Shown: positions 37,901 to 46,342, numbered from the stretch's first letter. The stretch is DNA of 64,000 nt from Mycolicibacterium duvalii (GCF_010726645.1 NZ_AP022563.1:4774001-4838000); one strand, 5' to 3'. Made by a program: numbers and translations. Notes: generated by a model not told the origin, from the sequence alone.

Positions 37901-38214
37901 ACGCGTTCGATGAGCAGGCCGCGGTCGATCGCCTTGGGCGCCTGCTTGGGCACCGTCGAGAGCAGCACGGTGCGGCCGGGCCGGTCCAGACCCGCCGCCG
38001 CGCTGCACGGCACGGTGACGGTCAGGTCGGTGGCGACATAGCCGATCAGCGGGGCGTCGACACTTGCCAGCTCGCCGCCCTGGGGCCAGTTGAGCTGCGC
38101 GGTGGTCTGGGTGACGGGCAGCAGCGGGGTGGCGATCGCCAGCAAGGCGCCGAGCAGGCCCGTGACGATCGCGATCAGCCGTACGGTGCGGTGGTTGGTG
38201 CCTGTTCGCGGCAT
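34996..38214 (-). CDS. embC: Arabinosyltransferase EmbC
   Basis: A 1072-residue GT-C enzyme that extends the alpha-(1-5) arabinan of lipoarabinomannan. The start is ATG 38214 (MPRTGTNHRTV); the open frame continues upstream to 38361 but over the aftA 3' end. The catalytic loop reads TADDGYILTMARVSENAGY, then the typical Pro motif region with many helices and the C-terminal carbohydrate-binding module. A Ser/Gly/Thr-rich linker (SDNDSGTGTGGETGTEGG) lies in the C-terminal domain. First of the three emb genes; 34 nt after the aftA stop. Confidence 0.96.
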   Translation of the reverse strand: MPRTGTNHRTVRLIAIVTGLLGALLAIATPLLPVTQTTAQLNWPQGGELASVDAPLIGYVATDLTVTVPCSAAAGLDRPGRTVLLSTVPKQAPKAIDRGLLIERVNDDLLVIVRNTPVVSAPLDLVLGPDCQELTFTAHADKVTGEFVGLTQGQADATTENPDEPLRGERGGYDFRPQIVGVFTDLSGPAPPGLEFSATVDSRYSTSPTVLKLLAMIIGVAMTVTSLVALHMLDRADGRRHKRFLPSRWWSLSPLDGLVTAVLVWWHFVGANTADDGYILTMARVSENAGYMANYYRWFGTPEAPFGWYYDLLALWAHVSTASVWMRLPTLLMALACWWLISREVIPRLGSAVKHSRAAAWTAAGLFLAFWVPLNNGLRPEPIIALGILLTWCSVERGVATSRLLPVAVAIIIGALTLFSGPTGVAAIGALLVAIGPLKTIVSAHVSRFGYWALLAPIAAAGTVTLFLIFRDQTLASELQASSFKSAVGPSLAWFDEHIRYSRLFTTTPDGSVARRFAVLTLLLALAVAVAMSLRKGRIPGTALGPSRRIIGITIISFLAMMFTPTKWTHHFGVFAGLAGSLGALAAVAVSAAAMRSRRNRTVFAGAVLFVTALSFATVNGWWYVSNFGVPWSNAFPEWHFGFTTILLGLSVLTLLVAAWLHFTGRGDPPTNGGRRWRSVAQAPLAIVTWALVAFQVVSLTVAMIGQYPAWTVGRSNLQALTGKTCGMAEDVLVEQDPTAGLLSPIGATVGDALGAETAEGFRPNGIPSDISADPVMDQSGATNFADSDNDSGTGTGGETGTEGGTTVAAGVNGSRARLPYGLDPARTPVLGSWRAGTQQPASLRSAWYRLPDDWRDRDRSDSLLVIAAAGRFDSSEVVVQYAGPDGEPAGTVEFGDVGAAPAWRNLRAPLTAIPADATQIRVVASDDDLDPQHWIAVTPPRIPSLRTLQDVVGSTDPVLLDWLVGLAFPCQRPFDHRNGVIEVPKWRILPDRFGAEANSPVMDYLGGGPLGITELLLRATSVPTYLKHDWFRDWGALQQLTPYYPDAEPARLDLGSATRSGLWSPAPLRLS

Positions 38215-38248
38215 CGGCTCCGCCGAGCGAGGCTGTCGGACCACGGGG

Positions 38249-40123
38249 CTAGATGGTAATTGGCTTGCGGATGGCCAGCACGAACGGGCCGACCGTGGAC
38301 ACGTCGAAGTACTCGTCGTCGAACAGCGCCTCGTCGAACGACACGTGGTAGCGCCGCACATTGGGCTGGTTCGGGTAGACGTCCTCGGCCAGCCGCAGCG
38401 TGTAGGTGTCGTTGGCGCCGCGGCGCATCAGGAACACCGTCGGCGGTTCCCAGGGCAGGGTGTCGAGAGCCTCGACGAACGCCTCGGCATCGGTGAGTTC
38501 GGCCCACCGCTCGATCGCGGCGGCCCGCTCCTCGAACTGCGCCAGAGGGTTCGCGTAGTGCGAGGTCAGCCCCTGGAAGCCGTAGTACGGGTAGTAGGAC
38601 AGGAAGCTGTAGTCGGCGGTGAGCACCACCGTCTCGTTGCGGGGCCGGTCGGTCACTTCCCGAATGCGTTCGTCGACCTCCCCGTAGTACTGCACCGCGC
38701 CGGGCGGCCGACGGTCGGCGCGGTCGCCGTAGCCATCGGTGTCGCTGTAGGCGACGGCGATGTCGGAGCGGAGCACGTCCGGAATGTCCTGGCTGAACGT
38801 CACCGCCCCCAGCGCACCGATGGTGGTGGCCACGGCGACGACACGGTGGGCGTTGCCCGGTTGGACGCGTGCCGCTGCCGCGCGGGTGACTTCCAGGAAG
38901 CCGAACGCGCCGGCGGCGGCGAGCAGGATGGTGAGCATGGGCTGCAGGCGGAAGGACAGCAGCGTGGTGCCGACCAGCGTGGTCAGCATCGACAGCAGCG
39001 ACCACAGGTAGACCGTCAGCACTGCGACGGCCAGCGCACCCGCGCGGGTGGAGGTGCGCGCATAGACGACCAGCCACAGCGTGCCGAGCATGCACAGCGC
39101 ACCGAGCAGGGTGAACTGCAGCATCGGGAACGAGAGCTCGGCGCCGTCCTTGGGCAGGTAGTGCTGGGCGGTTCCGGTCTCTGCGGGGGTGCCGCGGGAA
39201 GCGGCCAGCAGGAAGGGTCCCCAACCGATCAACGCGATCAGGCCCGAGATTGCCGCGATGGCAGCCAGCCGCAGCAGCGGTTCCCAGTGCCGGCGCGACC
39301 CGGCCACCAGCACTGCCATCACCGTCAGCGTCAGTGCGGCGTAGGCCAGCAGCAGGGTGTAGAACAGCGCGGCGACGCCGAGGAAGATGCCGGTACCGAC
39401 GACGGCGGCCCAGCCGCCGTTGCGGGTCTTGCCGCGCAGCCCCGACCACGCCAGGACGAACACTGGGGGCAGCAGCACCGCGATGATCGCCGCGTACGGC
39501 TCGGCGGGGGAGTACGCCAGCGCGGCCGCGGCGGTGGCCGCCGACACCACCAAGGCGAACTCGAAGCGGATCATGGCCGCCCACAACACCAGAGCCACCA
39601 CGATGGCGATCGTGATCGAGATGATCGACCACGGCTTGAACATCTCCCAGGCCGGCGTGCCGGTCAGCGCGGCCAGCCGACCGCCGAGCCAGAACCATCC
39701 CGGCGGGTAGAACGGCGGCAGCCCGATGTAGGTCATGTCGTTCAGGGCGGGCGAATCCGTCAGCCGCGTCAGGTATTCGGTGCGGAACTGCTGGTCGACC
39801 GAGATGCCGAACAGATAGAGCCGGGTGGCGCCGAGCGGCATGGCCAGGGTGACGACGGAGAACGCCGCCAAGAACAGCAGCGCGCCCATCCGGGCCAGGG
39901 TCCGGCGGCCGCGCCGCCACAGCAGCCCGCTGGCGAACAGCCCGGCCAGAGCGCCCACCTGACCGACGGTGGTCAGCGCGTGCAGCTGATTCGACGAGTT
40001 GTAGGCCGGCCAGTCGACCTGTGCGATCGCGAGCAGGCTGACCACCGCGACGGCCACCGCCACGGCAGCCGCGACGACCATCTGGCCGGCCACTTTCACC
40101 GGCGCGGCCAGGGCGCTGCGCAT
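38249..40123 (-). CDS. aftA: Galactan 5-O-arabinofuranosyltransferase AftA
   Basis: Membrane enzyme that adds the first arabinofuranose residues to the galactan chain, priming arabinan synthesis (Rv3792 homologue). It is 624 residues from ATG 40123, which overlaps the dprE2 stop (ATGA). About ten helices precede a C-terminal extracytoplasmic domain. The family acidic motif is plausible around PPGWFWLGGR in the first large loop, but I cannot fix the catalytic residue with certainty. The operon order dprE1-dprE2-aftA-embC matches M. tuberculosis. Confidence 0.95.
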   Translation of the reverse strand: MRSALAAPVKVAGQMVVAAAVAVAVAVVSLLAIAQVDWPAYNSSNQLHALTTVGQVGALAGLFASGLLWRRGRRTLARMGALLFLAAFSVVTLAMPLGATRLYLFGISVDQQFRTEYLTRLTDSPALNDMTYIGLPPFYPPGWFWLGGRLAALTGTPAWEMFKPWSIISITIAIVVALVLWAAMIRFEFALVVSAATAAAALAYSPAEPYAAIIAVLLPPVFVLAWSGLRGKTRNGGWAAVVGTGIFLGVAALFYTLLLAYAALTLTVMAVLVAGSRRHWEPLLRLAAIAAISGLIALIGWGPFLLAASRGTPAETGTAQHYLPKDGAELSFPMLQFTLLGALCMLGTLWLVVYARTSTRAGALAVAVLTVYLWSLLSMLTTLVGTTLLSFRLQPMLTILLAAAGAFGFLEVTRAAAARVQPGNAHRVVAVATTIGALGAVTFSQDIPDVLRSDIAVAYSDTDGYGDRADRRPPGAVQYYGEVDERIREVTDRPRNETVVLTADYSFLSYYPYYGFQGLTSHYANPLAQFEERAAAIERWAELTDAEAFVEALDTLPWEPPTVFLMRRGANDTYTLRLAEDVYPNQPNVRRYHVSFDEALFDDEYFDVSTVGPFVLAIRKPITI

Positions 40124-40887
40124 CAGATGGGCAGCTTGCGGAAGATCGGCCGCGGGATGTGGCGCAGCACCATCATCACGTAGCGGAAGGCGCCCGGCGC
40201 CCAGACCAGCTCCTTGCCCTTCGCGGCCGATGTCACGGCCAGCTCGGCGACATACTCCTTGTCCACCGTCAGCGGTGCTTCCTTGACGTGGGCGCTCATT
40301 CTGGTGCGCACCTGCCCCGGCCGGATGACCAGCACCCGGACCCCGAACTCGCGCAGCGCTTCGCCGAGTCCGAGGTAGAAGCCGTCCAGCCCGGCCTTGG
40401 TGGAACCGTAGACGAAGTTGGATCGCCGGACCCGTTCTCCGGCAGCCGAACTCATCGCGATGATCTGTCCGGAGCCCTGCGCGCGCATCTTCTCGCCGAG
40501 CAGTACCCCGATCGAAACCGCTGCGGTGTAGTTGATCTCGGCGATCTGCACAGCCTTGCGCTGGTCCTGCCAGAGCTCTTCGGCGTCGCCGAGCAGGCCG
40601 AACGCGACGATCGCGACGTCGACATCTCCGCTGGCCCAAGCCTGCGCGATGACCGCCGGGTGGGTGTCGGTGGCGACGGCGTCGAAGTCGATCACCTCGA
40701 CCTCTTTGGCGCCGGCCGCCTCCAGTTGCTGCTTGGCCGCGTCGCGCAGCGGATCGCCGGGCATACAGGCCAGCACGACACGGGCCCTGGCGTCGCGCAG
40801 GTAGCGCTCACAGATCGCCAGTCCGATCTCGGACGTACCGCCGAGCAGCAGGATCGTCTGCGGGTTGCCTGTTGCGTCGAAGACCAT
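40123..40887 (-). CDS. dprE2: Decaprenylphosphoryl-D-2-keto-erythropentose reductase DprE2
   Basis: NADH-dependent short-chain dehydrogenase of 254 residues that reduces the keto intermediate made by DprE1 to decaprenyl-phosphoryl-arabinose. The cofactor loop LLLGGTSEIGLAI is at residues 13-25, and the catalytic Tyr/Lys pair reads YGSTKAG after SSAAGE. The ATG follows the dprE1 stop directly (40888), so the two epimerase halves are translated in tandem; the stop overlaps aftA. Confidence 0.96.
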   Translation of the reverse strand: MVFDATGNPQTILLLGGTSEIGLAICERYLRDARARVVLACMPGDPLRDAAKQQLEAAGAKEVEVIDFDAVATDTHPAVIAQAWASGDVDVAIVAFGLLGDAEELWQDQRKAVQIAEINYTAAVSIGVLLGEKMRAQGSGQIIAMSSAAGERVRRSNFVYGSTKAGLDGFYLGLGEALREFGVRVLVIRPGQVRTRMSAHVKEAPLTVDKEYVAELAVTSAAKGKELVWAPGAFRYVMMVLRHIPRPIFRKLPI

Positions 40888-42270
40888 TTAGAGCAGCTCC
40901 AGTCGTCGGGCCATGTCGGAGGCGAAGACCCCATCGGGATCGACGCTGCGCCGCACCGAGATCCACTCGTCGATGCGCGGATACATGGCGTGGAAGTTCT
41001 CCGCGGTGGTGCGGGAATCCTTGGCGGTGTACAGCCGTCCACCGAACTCGAGCACCCTCTTGTCGAGACCGTTGAGGAAGGTGTTGAGTCCGGGCGTGAT
41101 CTGGAAGTCGACGCAGACGTTCCACCCGGGGATCGGGAAACTCAGCGGTGCCTCGTTGCCGGGACCGAACAGCTTGAACACGTTGAGAAATGACGGGAAT
41201 CCGGAGCGCTGGATGTCGACCATGATGCGCTTGAACTCGTCGACGGCCTCGGTCGGTACGACGAACTGGTACTGCGCGAAACCGACTTTGCCGTAGGCGC
41301 GGTTCCACTCCCCGACCATGTCGAGGGGGTGGTAGAACTGCGTCAGGTTCTGCGTCTTACCGCGGTAGGTCTTGCCCATGCGGTACCACAGCTCGGTCAT
41401 CGTGCCGAAGGTGTACTTGTTGCCCAGCCCGTTGGGAAACACGTCGGGCGCCGTGAAGTATTGCGGGGCATCGAATTTCAATGGCGCCTTCTGAAGCTTG
41501 CGGGGCAGCTGGTCGACGGTGGCCAGCGAGCCGCGGGAGATGACCGCCCGGCCCAGCTTCGGCGGAGCGCTGATCGCGTCGAACCAGGCGCTGGAATAGG
41601 TGTAGTTGTCCTCGGTGCCGTCGCTGTGGAACGCGATGGTTTCGTCGAGGCTGTTGGTGACGTCCCCGTCGGCGATGAAGTACGCGGTCTCGGTGGGTGT
41701 CATCGCGATGGTGGCACGCAGGATGATGCCGGTCAGTCCGTTGCCGCCGACGGTGGCCCAGAACAATTCGCTGTCGTCCCCGGTGGGGGTCAGGTGGCGG
41801 ACCTGCCCGTCGGCGGTCAGCAGGTCCAGGGCGCGCACGTGGTTGCCGAAGCTGCCGGCGCTGTGGTGGTTCTTGCCGTGGATGTCGCAGGCGATGGCAC
41901 CTCCGACGGTGACCTGCCGGGTACCGGGCAGCACGGGCACCCACAGCCCCAGTGGCAACGCGGCCCGCATCAGCTGGTCGAGATTGACGCCGGCATCCAC
42001 GTCGACCAGCGCGTCGTCGGAGTTGATGGTGTGGATGCGGTTGAGCGCGGTCATGTCCACGACCAGGCCGCCGCCGTTCTGCGCGTTGTCGCCGTAGGAG
42101 CGACCCAGCCCCCGGGCGAGCACACCGCGGTCGGGCGAGTCGGCGGCTTGGCTGACCGCCTTGACGATGACCTCGGGGTCTGGCGTCGCGAGCACCTGCG
42201 CCACGGTCGGCGCGGTGCGACCCCATCCGCTGAGCCGTCGCGGGGTCGTCGGAACTTCGGTGCCAAACAT
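40888..42270 (-). CDS. dprE1: Decaprenylphosphoryl-beta-D-ribose oxidase DprE1
   Basis: FAD-dependent oxidase, 460 residues, that with DprE2 epimerises decaprenyl-phosphoryl-ribose to arabinose, the only arabinan donor. ATG 42270 fits the tuberculosis N-terminus; the frame upstream is a shadow of the GtrA/HNH region. The VAO-type FAD domain shows ARGLGRSYGDNAQNGG and the HGKNHHSAGSFGNHV block. The Cys that benzothiazinones attack is present at residue 386 in GWNVCVDF (Cys387 in M. tuberculosis). It starts 32 nt after gtrA and runs directly into dprE2. Confidence 0.97.
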   Translation of the reverse strand: MFGTEVPTTPRRLSGWGRTAPTVAQVLATPDPEVIVKAVSQAADSPDRGVLARGLGRSYGDNAQNGGGLVVDMTALNRIHTINSDDALVDVDAGVNLDQLMRAALPLGLWVPVLPGTRQVTVGGAIACDIHGKNHHSAGSFGNHVRALDLLTADGQVRHLTPTGDDSELFWATVGGNGLTGIILRATIAMTPTETAYFIADGDVTNSLDETIAFHSDGTEDNYTYSSAWFDAISAPPKLGRAVISRGSLATVDQLPRKLQKAPLKFDAPQYFTAPDVFPNGLGNKYTFGTMTELWYRMGKTYRGKTQNLTQFYHPLDMVGEWNRAYGKVGFAQYQFVVPTEAVDEFKRIMVDIQRSGFPSFLNVFKLFGPGNEAPLSFPIPGWNVCVDFQITPGLNTFLNGLDKRVLEFGGRLYTAKDSRTTAENFHAMYPRIDEWISVRRSVDPDGVFASDMARRLELL

Positions 42271-42302
42271 CGTCACAGAGGGTACCGGTAACCGCCCGCC
42301 GT

Positions 42303-42713
42303 TCAGCGGAGCCGGAAGATCACCGTGCGCTGCACGAGGAAGTTGATCACCGTCGCCGTGCCCTGTGCGATCACGAACGCCACCGGCACCCGCCAGGGCT
42401 GATCCTCGAATTCCATGTAGAAGAGGTAGTTGATGCCGACCTGGACGGCATAGGTGATGCCGTACAGGATCACCACCGCGACGAACCTTCTGGTGCTCGG
42501 GGGAGCCTGGAAGGTCCATCGTCGGTTGATCAGGTAGGCGGTGGTGGTGCCCGCGATGAAGCTGAGCGTCTTGGCCACGTTGACGTGCAGTCCGGCCGCC
42601 AGCAATGCCACGTAGAGGCCGAAATCGACGACGGCTGCCAGCCCGCCGGTGACCAGGAAGCGCCAGACCTGGGTGGTGAGGCTCAACTGCGGTGAGATCG
42701 GGGGCTCGGCCAC
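42303..42713 (-). CDS. GtrA-family membrane protein (Rv3789 homologue)
   Basis: A 136-residue, four-helix GtrA protein. Helices are visible at FLVTGGLAAVVDFGLYVALLA, VAKTLSFIAGTTTAYLI, AVVILYGITYAVQV and PVAFVIAQGTATVI; the inter-helix RRWTF motif is typical of the family. Rv3789 was proposed to flip decaprenyl-phosphoryl-arabinose, later to act with AftA in arabinan priming; either fits its place just upstream of dprE1. Same strand, 32-nt gap. Confidence 0.9.
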   Translation of the reverse strand: MAEPPISPQLSLTTQVWRFLVTGGLAAVVDFGLYVALLAAGLHVNVAKTLSFIAGTTTAYLINRRWTFQAPPSTRRFVAVVILYGITYAVQVGINYLFYMEFEDQPWRVPVAFVIAQGTATVINFLVQRTVIFRLR

Positions 42714-42734
42714 CCGGGCAGCTTACGGGGCCGC

Positions 42735-44366
42735 TCAGAACGGCGGTGTGTTGCCGGGTTTGGTGAGGCCTTCGCCGTTGAGTCTGCGTAGGACGGTGAG
42801 GTAGCGGGTGTGGGCTTGGGCGCGGGTGAGTCGGCGCCGGGGCATCATGGCGCCGCGTCGCTGGTCGGGGGTGGGGGTCGGTGGTGGGCCGTTGCTCCAG
42901 AGGGTGCCGGTGGGTGTGCACAGGGTGGGGAAGAGCAGGGCGCTGCCGGGTTTGGTGAGGTAGGTGTGTCCGGTGGGGCTGGTCCATTCGACGGTGCCGT
43001 CGGGGTGTTGGCGGTCGTACCAGCCGTCGGGGCCGGTCCAGAAGGTTTTCAGAAGATGGTGAAAGCGGCACAGGCATTTGAGGTTTGAGGCGTGGGTGGG
43101 TCCGCAGGGGTAGGGCACGGTGTGGTCGATGTCGGCGCGGGTGGCTGCGATGTCGCAGTGGGGGAAGCGGCAAGTCAGGTCGCGGCAGCGGATGAACTCG
43201 GCCAGCGCGCGTGAGGGCAGGTAGCGGGGTTCGGCGGGGCTGTCGCCGGGGTGGACGATCTCGCGGATGCGGGCGTTGTCGCGCAGCGGATGCAGCGCCG
43301 CGGGCGCGAGCACGCCCTTGCCGAACAGGAACGCCGGCTTCGACGTAGGCGCGGCGACCGACGCGGGCGCCGGTGCGGGTGCTGGTGCGGGCTCAGGCAC
43401 GACGTCGGGATCAGCCTGCCCAGCCTCATCCCCGTCGGCATCGGCATCGGCCTTAGCCTCGCCCTCGCCCTCGCCCTCGCCCTCGCCCTCGCCCTCGCCC
43501 TCGCCCTCGCCCTCAGCCTCAGCCTCGGCCTCGGTTGCGGGCTCAGGGGTGGTGGTGTCGGTGATGACGTAGATGGTGGTGTTGGGTGCCGGGCGGGGGT
43601 GGCCGGCGGCGGTACAGTCGGGCAGGCCGCAGCTGCAGGTCAGGGCGTCGAGGCCGTAGCCGATCGCGGCCAGGGCGTCGTTGCGGCGCTGCTCGAGTGT
43701 GCGGGGGTCGGCCTCGCAGACGGTGTGGGCGATGGTGTTGATGCGTTCGTGCAGTGCTGCGGCGTCGCCGGGGTGCATGCGCGCCCACATGCTGACCAAT
43801 CCCACCGGATCAGACGGGCTGCCGAACTGCACAGCGCGGTCGGGGGTGTGGTCCTTGGCCGCGCGCAGCGCGGCTGGATCATGGGTGATGACCGTGGCGT
43901 CGATGGCCTGCTCGGTTTTGGTGCGCGACAACGCCCCCCAGAACCCGACCTGACGGGCCACCGCGTCGTCGACTGCGGCCATCGCACTCGGGTCGGTGAT
44001 CAACTCGGTGCGATAGACGATGGTGCGCACCAGCAGGTCACTGATCAGGCCCTGGGCGAACAGGGCCGCCACCTTGGGCAGCCGGTCGCGCAGCGCCACC
44101 GCGCGGTGGGTCTGCACCAACGCCAGCGACTGGCTGATCCCCATCGCGGCGGCCAACTCGGCGGCCACCGCGGCATCGGGATCCAGCCACCAGCTGCTGC
44201 GCTCGGCCGCGCTGGCCAACCCGGTGCGCCGATCGAACAACTCGGCCAACACCGCCAGCTTGCGGGCCGCGGCCATGTTCTCCGCCCGCGCGAAGTCACC
44301 GGCGGCGTCGATCAGCCCGGCCGCATCCAGCGACCCGACTACACCCACCCCCGGCATATCGAACAT
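42735..44366 (-). CDS. DUF222/HNH endonuclease domain protein (13E12-type)
   Basis: Mycobacterial 13E12-like repeat family protein. I start it at ATG 44366 (543 residues), the first Met with family similarity. The DUF222 region covers about residues 10-240 (AERSSWWLDPDAAVAAELA); the C-terminal HNH nuclease motif is seen as CRDLTCRFPHC, DIDHTVPYPCGPTHASNL and CRFHH. Between them is an acidic Glu-Gly repeat followed by a Pro-Ala linker. These proteins occur in many copies in mycobacteria, some tied to mobile elements; catalytic activity is not established. There is no transposase or flanking repeat near this copy. Confidence 0.85.
   Translation of the reverse strand: MFDMPGVGVVGSLDAAGLIDAAGDFARAENMAAARKLAVLAELFDRRTGLASAAERSSWWLDPDAAVAAELAAAMGISQSLALVQTHRAVALRDRLPKVAALFAQGLISDLLVRTIVYRTELITDPSAMAAVDDAVARQVGFWGALSRTKTEQAIDATVITHDPAALRAAKDHTPDRAVQFGSPSDPVGLVSMWARMHPGDAAALHERINTIAHTVCEADPRTLEQRRNDALAAIGYGLDALTCSCGLPDCTAAGHPRPAPNTTIYVITDTTTPEPATEAEAEAEGEGEGEGEGEGEGEGEGEAKADADADGDEAGQADPDVVPEPAPAPAPAPASVAAPTSKPAFLFGKGVLAPAALHPLRDNARIREIVHPGDSPAEPRYLPSRALAEFIRCRDLTCRFPHCDIAATRADIDHTVPYPCGPTHASNLKCLCRFHHLLKTFWTGPDGWYDRQHPDGTVEWTSPTGHTYLTKPGSALLFPTLCTPTGTLWSNGPPPTPTPDQRRGAMMPRRRLTRAQAHTRYLTVLRRLNGEGLTKPGNTPPF
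43461..43514 (-). repeat. Nine 6-bp tandem units coding (Glu-Gly)n
   Basis: Nine perfect GCCCTC units on the plus strand (43461-43514) encode nine Glu-Gly dipeptides in the DUF222/HNH protein, bordered by degenerate Glu-Ala units. Six is a multiple of three, so unit changes would keep the frame. Confidence 0.95.
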
Positions 44367-44463
44367 GTGTTCGATTATGCCACCGCCCACCGACACCACG
44401 GCGCCTCAAAAAAATCAAGATCCCGCCAACCGGCAACCAATTGCTGCCAGTGGAATGAAAGCG

Positions 44464-44488
44464 CTGACCTGCCGGTTTAACAGGTCAG
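44464..44488. promoter_or_regulatory. Perfect inverted repeat, candidate operator between divergent genes
   Basis: CTGACCTG (44464-44471) and CAGGTCAG (44481-44488) are exact 8-bp inverted repeats with a 9-nt AT-containing spacer. It lies in the 198-nt divergent gap between the DUF222 gene and the small secreted gene, 77 nt before the latter. The arm length and 17-nt centre spacing fit a dimeric regulator; the regulator is unknown. Confidence 0.5.
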
Positions 44489-44564
44489 ATCGATCACGAT
44501 CGCACCAGATGTCGAAACCGCGTGATTCGCTCCACGGCTTGAGACCCGAACGAGGGATAGAGCA

Positions 44565-44864
44565 ATGAAGAATTTCACCATCGCCGCCACCGCCGCCGCC
44601 GGACTGTCGATCGCCGTGCTCGGATTGGCCGCCCCGGCTGCCGCCGCGCCGTCGGGCTCCGGGGACGCCGGGGCCACCATCAGCGCGCTCGAGGCCGAGG
44701 GCAACCGCGTCATCGTCAACCGTCAGGGCAGCACCCCGCTGGGCGAGGCCACCGTGGTCTCGGTGCGCCCCGGCCCGGAGTTCACCGAGTGGGTGTGGGA
44801 CGCCCAAGGCGATGACCGCATCCAGGTCCCCGCCGGGCGCACCTACTTCGTCGACGTCAAGTAA
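44565..44864 (+). CDS. Small secreted protein, unknown function
   Basis: A 99-residue protein with a signal peptide: Lys near the start, hydrophobic core AATAAAGLSIAVLGL, and a cleavage site near AAAAPSG. The mature part of about 70 residues has no Cys and alternates charged and beta-prone stretches (NRVIVNRQG, ATVVSVRPGPE, YFVDVK). Similar small exported proteins are common in mycobacteria, but I know no function. ATG 44565 is preceded by GAGGGA. A strong terminator lies 23 nt after the stop and a palindrome upstream suggests it is a regulated single gene. Confidence 0.7.
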   Translation: MKNFTIAATAAAGLSIAVLGLAAPAAAAPSGSGDAGATISALEAEGNRVIVNRQGSTPLGEATVVSVRPGPEFTEWVWDAQGDDRIQVPAGRTYFVDVK

Positions 44865-44887
44865 TCCGAGCCCGCAGAACACCGGAG

Positions 44888-44917
44888 AAGGGGCGCCTCA
44901 CCGAGGCGCCCCTTTTC
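44888..44917. terminator. Bidirectional rho-independent terminator
   Basis: A perfect 12-bp stem, AAGGGGCGCCTC (44888-44899) with its complement (44903-44914), a 3-nt loop and a T-run after it (44913-44916); the A residues before the stem make it work on the minus strand too. It lies between two convergent genes (stops at 44864 and 44924). Confidence 0.9.
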
Positions 44918-44923
44918 TCATGG

Positions 44924-46330
44924 CTACAAGCCGCTGTCGCGCAGGACGGCGCACAGCGCGGTCACCGCGGGGGCGAAGGCGTGCTCTGCCGGCGCCGCGA
45001 AACCGACGATCAAGCCATCTGGATTTCCCAGCGCGGCATCGGCGTCGGGATGGCGCATCAGCGACAGTCCCATGACGGCGATGCCCGCGCCCCGGGCTCG
45101 TCGCAGCACCTCTGCCTCTGCCCCCGCCGGTAGCGTCACCACAGCGTTCACGCCCGCGGCCAGACCGCTCACCGACACCCGGAACGGCTCCAGAGCGGCG
45201 ACGAGGAGGTCGCGTCGGCGCCGGTAACGCAATCTCATGCGGCGAATGTGGCGGTCGTAGGAGCCGCTGCGGAGGAACTCGGCCAACGTCAGCTGACTGA
45301 TCGCATCGACGTAATACTGTTGCCCGCCAGCGGCGTCCACCACCGCGTCGACCAGTTCGCCGGGCAGCGCCATCCACCCCAACCTCAGTGCCTGCGACAA
45401 ACTCTTGCTCGTCGAACCCAGATACGCCACCCGTGCCGGGCACAGCGCCTGCAGCGCACCGACCGGCTGGCGGTCGTACCGGAACTCCCCGTCGTAGTCG
45501 TCGTCGAGAATGAAACCGCCGGTGCGTTGCGCCCATTCGACCACAGCCGCGCGGCGCGATGAGTGCAGCGCCATCCCCAGCGGATTGTGATGCGCCGGGG
45601 TCAGCAGCACCGCGGCGACGTCCAGCGCGTCGAGTTGCTCGACGCAGGCCCCGTGGTCATCGACCCCGATCGGCACCGTGTCGACCCCGCACGCCGCGAT
45701 CGCGTCACGAAAAAGATGCAGTCCGTAGGCTTCCAGCGCCATCCGACCACCCAGCACTCGGGCAAGCAGCTCAATCGCGTGTCGGACGCCGGCGCAGATG
45801 ACGATCGATTCCGCGGAGGTGCGCACGCCCCGGGCCCGCGCCAGGTACTCGGCGAGGGCTTCTCGCAACTCGGGCCGTCCCCGCGGATCACCCATCCGCA
45901 GAGCGTCATTCGGTGCACGGGACAGGGCGCGGCGCGTACATGCGACCCACTGACTGCGCGGGAACTCGGCCACATCCGGGGACCCGGGCATCAGATTGTG
46001 GGCGGGCGCGCCGCGAACGCCGCGGGGGCGTGCGGGTGCCATGGGGCGGGGCGCGCTGATCACCCAGGTGCCCGCACCCTGCCGCGCGCCCAGCCACCCC
46101 TCGGCGACGAGCTCGGCGTAGGCGTCGGCGACGGTGTTGCGAGCCAGACCGAGATCCGCGGCCAGTGCCCGCGACGGCGGCAGCCGCGCGCCGGACGGCA
46201 ACCGGCCCGAACGGACGGCGTCGCGCAGCGCGGTGATCAGGGTGTTCTTGGCGCCGCGGGTGCCTGGCGCAAGATCTGCTCCGACCTCCAGGTGCAGATC
46301 GAGGCTGCTGGAATTGGCCCACGAAGTCAC
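44924..46330 (-). CDS. MocR/PdxR-type transcription regulator
   Basis: A 468-residue GntR-family regulator fused to a fold-type I aminotransferase domain. Residues about 25-95 form the winged helix (ALRDAVRSGRLPSGARLPPSR, then DLGLARNTVADAYAELV); the rest has the PLP-dependent core with the Lys in STSKSLSQALRLGWM and the Asp in FILDDDYDGEF. MocR proteins sense PLP or amino compounds and usually control an adjacent divergent gene. Here the divergent gene is an AhpD-like protein 50 bp away, with a perfect palindrome between them. Confidence 0.88.
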   Translation of the reverse strand: MTSWANSSSLDLHLEVGADLAPGTRGAKNTLITALRDAVRSGRLPSGARLPPSRALAADLGLARNTVADAYAELVAEGWLGARQGAGTWVISAPRPMAPARPRGVRGAPAHNLMPGSPDVAEFPRSQWVACTRRALSRAPNDALRMGDPRGRPELREALAEYLARARGVRTSAESIVICAGVRHAIELLARVLGGRMALEAYGLHLFRDAIAACGVDTVPIGVDDHGACVEQLDALDVAAVLLTPAHHNPLGMALHSSRRAAVVEWAQRTGGFILDDDYDGEFRYDRQPVGALQALCPARVAYLGSTSKSLSQALRLGWMALPGELVDAVVDAAGGQQYYVDAISQLTLAEFLRSGSYDRHIRRMRLRYRRRRDLLVAALEPFRVSVSGLAAGVNAVVTLPAGAEAEVLRRARGAGIAVMGLSLMRHPDADAALGNPDGLIVGFAAPAEHAFAPAVTALCAVLRDSGL

Positions 46331-46342
46331 GCGCTGATTAAA

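Noticed and set aside
42735..44366. DUF222/HNH gene as part of an insertion element
   Set aside because: No transposase, terminal repeats or target duplication seen nearby; these genes are often solitary in mycobacteria.
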